Assembly: GCA_031296345.1 (NCBI GenBank)
Contig: JARLFW010000043.1
Span: forward strand, 1-8,670
Source: Nitrosotalea sp.
GTDB lineage: Archaea > Thermoproteota > Nitrososphaeria > Nitrososphaerales > Nitrosopumilaceae
Length of the DNA: 8,670 bases
Reading direction: 5' to 3'
Shown: positions 5,829 through 8,670 of the stretch, one piece after another
How the letters are laid out: every line of letters starts with the position of its first letter
Numbering within the stretch: the first letter of the stretch is position 1
Translations under genes and position numbers: made by a program
Notes under the pieces: generated by a model
Told to the model about the DNA's origin: nothing
Database searches by the model: none
Seen by the model: the letters and a program-made list of their open reading frames with translations, nothing else

Positions 5829-7460
5829 TTGATCTACAAGACCATTATGCTAGTAGTACTATTACTAGCAGGACAAATTGTAATTCCAAGTTATGCTCAA
5901 GCACCAGAAATACTTTCACCACCCGAGTCACCCTTTGAACATGGCTATAATGATGTCAAGTATCTTGATTCATACTTTGGAACTCCAGGACAAAAAATTG
6001 AGGCTGAACCTGGAGACAAGAATGTTCCATTTACAGTGATATTGTCAAATGTAGGAACAGAGGATATCGCAGGAATTAATGGACTTCTTAGTCTACCAGT
6101 TGAATTTTCTGGTGCCTCCACATCTAACAACTTGATTCAAGCAGATAATACACAAACAGCTACTTCAGGAACATCTTTTGGACTGACATTTTATTTGAAT
6201 CTTGATAAAAGTATGGGTATTCATGGATACTCTGGAACAATCAAGGTCACTTATACTAGAGTGCGAGAGAATGGAGAACATACAATATTCTTGGATTTTA
6301 ACTTCAAAATAACAGGAAAGAGCGTCATTAATCTAAAAGCAGATAATCCATTCTTACAACCAGCATCAAACAATGATATAACAATAAAGGTTTCAGACCC
6401 AGGTTCTGCTCCACTAAATAATGTCGAAGTTGTTATTCAACCCCAAAACACCAGTACGTCAACTGGTATAGTAATAGATCAAAATCATTGGGATATAGGA
6501 AACGTACAACCTAACTCATCTAATGCTTTCTCGTTTAAAGCATTTATCCCACAAAGCATGGCAGGTCAAACCATTCATGCCCCGTTTTCAATAACATACT
6601 TTGATGGACAAGGAAACCAAATTACAACATCAAGAACCGTTGACTTTATTGTAGGACCTTCAACTATGTCATCTATTGCAATATCTTCTCCATCATATAT
6701 CATGATGGGAGTGATGCAAAATATGACTATTACACTTGAAAATCTATCACCATCAAAGATGACTAGCATTGGAATCACCATTACACCAAACTCTAACGGT
6801 CTAAAAATTCTCAAAGATAACAAGTGGTTCATACGAGAAATAAATCCATTAGATAGTACTAGTATAGACATCCCGGTTTTTGCAGATAGCAGTATTCAAG
6901 GTCAAGCAGTCAACTATGACGTTGATTTGCAATATACAAGAGACGGTGCAACCATAATTGAAAAACAGAGTTTTGCAAATTACATCCGAGGAGTAATTGA
7001 TATCTCAGTGCATGACATTGGAGTCTCAGAAATAGCTGGCAAGAAGATGATAATTGGAAATGTTCTAAATCAAGGAAACGTCAAAGCTGTATTTGGTCAG
7101 GTAACTGTAATGCCATTAGATAATTCTATTATCAAACAATCATCTCAGTATATTGGTGATATCGATATAGATGCACCAGTGCCATTTAACATACCAATAA
7201 ATTCTGATACACCACCAGTTGGTGATCAAAAAGTTCAGGTTACACTAACTTGGAAAGATACACTATTACAACAGCACACAATAACTGAAATTGATACAGT
7301 ATCTTTTGGAACTCCAACGGCTCAATCAAGTAATAATTTTAACTTTAATCAAGTTCAAATTATAATTCTTGTAGCAATTGCAGCAGGAATTGGTGGAATT
7401 GTATTCAAGGTAAGAAAGAAAAAGATTCCATTAGAAAAGAAAGTACAAGAATCAAGCTAA
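5829..7460 (+). CDS. secreted, membrane-anchored surface protein with COG1361/S-layer-like modules, partner of the ABC system
   Basis: A 543-residue predicted envelope protein. Residues 1-23 form a signal peptide (Lys4, hydrophobic core, PSYA before QAPE). Residues 508-526 are a TM helix followed by a basic tail (KVRKKK), so the bulk faces outside with a short cytoplasmic end. The ectodomain is Ser/Thr/Asn-rich beta-strand sequence, and I see about four diverged modules with a shared pattern near residues 103-151, 222-264, 335-374 and 442-484 (hydrophobic strand, 'G' turn, then Y- or W-containing strand and D/N-G-type loop). This resembles COG1361/NEW3-type beta-sandwich proteins found next to MacB-like transporters in archaea. 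The start is TTG at 5829; ATG at 5847 is possible but would lose the positive n-region of the signal peptide. It may act as adaptor or substrate-binding partner, in a role loosely like MacA, although I see no MacA-type coiled coil. That role is inference. Confidence 0.82.
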   Translation: MIYKTIMLVVLLLAGQIVIPSYAQAPEILSPPESPFEHGYNDVKYLDSYFGTPGQKIEAEPGDKNVPFTVILSNVGTEDIAGINGLLSLPVEFSGASTSNNLIQADNTQTATSGTSFGLTFYLNLDKSMGIHGYSGTIKVTYTRVRENGEHTIFLDFNFKITGKSVINLKADNPFLQPASNNDITIKVSDPGSAPLNNVEVVIQPQNTSTSTGIVIDQNHWDIGNVQPNSSNAFSFKAFIPQSMAGQTIHAPFSITYFDGQGNQITTSRTVDFIVGPSTMSSIAISSPSYIMMGVMQNMTITLENLSPSKMTSIGITITPNSNGLKILKDNKWFIREINPLDSTSIDIPVFADSSIQGQAVNYDVDLQYTRDGATIIEKQSFANYIRGVIDISVHDIGVSEIAGKKMIIGNVLNQGNVKAVFGQVTVMPLDNSIIKQSSQYIGDIDIDAPVPFNIPINSDTPPVGDQKVQVTLTWKDTLLQQHTITEIDTVSFGTPTAQSSNNFNFNQVQIIILVAIAAGIGGIVFKVRKKKIPLEKKVQESS

Positions 7461-7461
7461 G

Positions 7462-7471
7462 GATATATTTA
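7462..7471 (+). promoter_or_regulatory. TATA-like promoter for the small protein/ABC1 kinase pair
   Basis: GATATATTTA is centred about 27 bases before the ATG at 7494, which fits a leaderless archaeal transcript. It begins just after the stop of the surface protein gene. A run of six T residues at 7483-7488, between box and start, could also act as a terminator for the upstream operon. Confidence 0.5.
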
Positions 7472-7493
7472 CTCGAAAGACATTTTTTGATAC

Positions 7494-7886
7494 ATGACAT
7501 GGGATGAAATTGAAATCCCGAAAGAAGTTCGCCATTTTATGCCTGAAGATGCAGAAGAAACAGTTTTGGGTCAGAAAAATGGTGCAACAAAACAATATCG
7601 CTATGGAAATCTACACATCAGAGAATATGATGACAAATATCTTGTTCACATGGACAAAGTTGATCCAAGACAAGATGCACTAGGTCATCTCATACATGAT
7701 GCTCCTGAAATCCTAATTGGTGTCGCAAGCGGAGTAATTGCTGGAAAAAAGGTTGCATCAAGTATTTACAAATTGCAAAAAAATACACCTCTCTCAAAAA
7801 GTACATCTATTTTAGCAGGACTTGTTACATCTGCAATGGCAGGATACGCAAGTTATTCTTTGATAAAAAAACTCAAAGAGTTCTAG
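7494..7886 (+). CDS. hypothetical protein with two hydrophobic segments, paired with an ABC1/UbiB kinase
   Basis: I do not recognise this 130-residue protein as a named family. The first half (1-70) is soluble and charged, with a beta-like stretch YRYGNLHIREYDDKYLVHMDKVDPR. The second half has two Gly/Ala-rich hydrophobic segments, about 71-84 (PEILIGVASGVIAG) and 104-124 (TSILAGLVTSAMAGYASYSLI), and ends in a basic KKLKEF tail. The Gly/Ala small-residue spacing suggests helix packing or membrane association. The start is ATG at 7494, with a TATA-like box at leaderless distance. The downstream ABC1/UbiB gene begins about 12 bases after the stop, and its Shine-Dalgarno overlaps this stop codon, so the two are co-translated. 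A membrane-anchoring or partner role for the kinase is an inference from position only. Confidence 0.75.
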   Translation: MTWDEIEIPKEVRHFMPEDAEETVLGQKNGATKQYRYGNLHIREYDDKYLVHMDKVDPRQDALGHLIHDAPEILIGVASGVIAGKKVASSIYKLQKNTPLSKSTSILAGLVTSAMAGYASYSLIKKLKEF

Positions 7887-7890
7887 GAGG
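7886..7890 (+). promoter_or_regulatory. Shine-Dalgarno GGAGG for the ABC1/UbiB-type gene
   Basis: A perfect GGAGG whose first G is the last base of the upstream TAG stop. Eight bases separate it from the in-frame ATT at 7899. The nearest in-frame ATG is 47 bases away, so this site points to the unusual ATT as the start. Confidence 0.6.
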
Positions 7891-7898
7891 GAATTACA

Positions 7899-8670
7899 AT
7901 TTCAAAATTTCATACAATTCGAACCTTTCTAAAACTGATGCCAGTTGTATTTGCTTTAAGAAAAGATAGAAGAGAATGGGTAAGAAAGCAAGGGAAAAAT
8001 GTCGATCTAAAAAGATATCAAAAAAATGCAAGAAGAGCTCTCAAGACTTTCATATCACTTGGTCCTGTTTACATAAAACTAGGTCAGTGGCTATCATCAA
8101 GGGCAGACATTTTACCACAGCCTTATCTTGAAGAACTTGCAAAACTCCAAGATGAAGTTCCTGCAGAATCTTTTGATAAGGTAAGACCAATTATAGAAAA
8201 AGATCTGGGACCCATGGATCAAAGTTTTGATTCTGTTGACACTGAAGTAATTTCTGGTGCATCACTTGGACAGGTATACAAAGCAAAGTTGCGGGGCAAC
8301 GATGTTATAATAAAAGTCAAAAGACCTGGAATTGAAAAAGTAGTCGAAGAAGACATTCGTGTTCTTAAAAAAATTATTCCATTTGCAATGAAGTTTGTTG
8401 ATCCAAATCTTAGATATTCTACAGAAGCAATGCTTTCACAGTTTATTGAAACAATCCATGAAGAAATGGACTATAGAATCGAATCTAAAAATCTTAAAGC
8501 AATAAAAAAAAACATGGAAGGCTATCCTAAACTAAGAATTCCGTCTGTAATAGATGACAGATCGAGTCAGAATATCCTGACCATGGAATACCTTCCTGGT
8601 ATCAAAATAACAAACGTAAAGGCACTTGATGAGGCAGGAATTGATAGGGAACAGCTTGTTGTAAGGACCC
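7899..8670 (+). CDS. ABC1/UbiB-family atypical protein kinase-like protein, 3' end missing
   Basis: The frame is open from just after the upstream TAG to the window edge; 257 codons are present if it starts at ATT 7899. Counting from there, it has the family-specific KxGQ motif (K60-L-G-Q63 in YIKLGQWLSSRADILP), the Ala/Gly loop replacing the usual glycine-rich loop (SGASLGQVYKA, about 119-129), the invariant Lys139 in IIKVKRPG, and the ExD motif (E189-M-D191). The catalytic loop and DFG-like motif lie beyond the window. UbiB/COQ8 proteins are ATPases that support quinone biosynthesis in bacteria and mitochondria. In archaea the role is unproven, though these lineages do use menaquinone-type quinones. 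The start is uncertain: ATT 7899 fits the GGAGG, while ATG 7938 would remove 13 residues but keep every motif. Confidence 0.88.
   Translation, partial: MSKFHTIRTFLKLMPVVFALRKDRREWVRKQGKNVDLKRYQKNARRALKTFISLGPVYIKLGQWLSSRADILPQPYLEELAKLQDEVPAESFDKVRPIIEKDLGPMDQSFDSVDTEVISGASLGQVYKAKLRGNDVIIKVKRPGIEKVVEEDIRVLKKIIPFAMKFVDPNLRYSTEAMLSQFIETIHEEMDYRIESKNLKAIKKNMEGYPKLRIPSVIDDRSSQNILTMEYLPGIKITNVKALDEAGIDREQLVVRT

Noticed and set aside
7884..7886. TAG between the 130-residue protein and the kinase as a readthrough fusion
   Set aside because: The two frames are in phase, but a perfect Shine-Dalgarno overlaps the stop and serves the second gene, which argues for separate translation.

Overview
The window looks like chromosomal DNA from an ammonia-oxidising-type archaeon (Thaumarchaeota/Nitrososphaerota, Nitrosopumilus-like). 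The evidence is archaeal-only CoA biosynthesis genes (pantoate kinase and phosphopantothenate synthetase), an AbrB-PhoU regulator and Lrp/AsnC-type regulators. The DNA is AT-rich, several first genes have TATA-like boxes at a distance that fits leaderless mRNAs, and a FtsX/MacB-type exporter sits beside a COG1361-type surface protein. The lineage is inferred from gene types and remembered resemblance, not from a search.

Left part, minus strand (1-1357): pantoate kinase followed by the start of phosphopantothenate synthetase, overlapping by one base. Together they make 4'-phosphopantothenate for CoA. A 62-base divergent promoter region separates them from an AbrB-PhoU protein on the plus strand (1420-2397), which overlaps tail to tail by 10 bases with a Nudix hydrolase (minus, 2388-2900).

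Middle (2925-3830, minus): an Lrp/AsnC-type regulator that appears to be broken by one in-frame TAA. Upstream of the stop lie HTH, ligand-domain-like and second HTH segments. Downstream the same frame stays open and encodes a second ligand-domain-like segment. Without the stop it would be a 301-residue tandem HTH-RAM-HTH-RAM protein. This is the most notable oddity in the window.

Plus-strand operon (3885-7460): a FtsX/MacB-like permease, a LolD/MacB-like ATPase (8-base overlap, good Shine-Dalgarno, TTG start) and a secreted, C-terminally anchored protein with about four related beta-sandwich-like modules. They probably form one envelope transport or remodelling system; the substrate is unknown.

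Right edge (7494-8670, plus): a small unrecognised protein with two hydrophobic segments, directly followed by an ABC1/UbiB-family kinase-like protein that runs off the window. The kinase seems to use an ATT start behind a perfect GGAGG. I see no RNA genes, CRISPR, insertion sequences or mobile elements, and no gene-free stretch over 300 bases.
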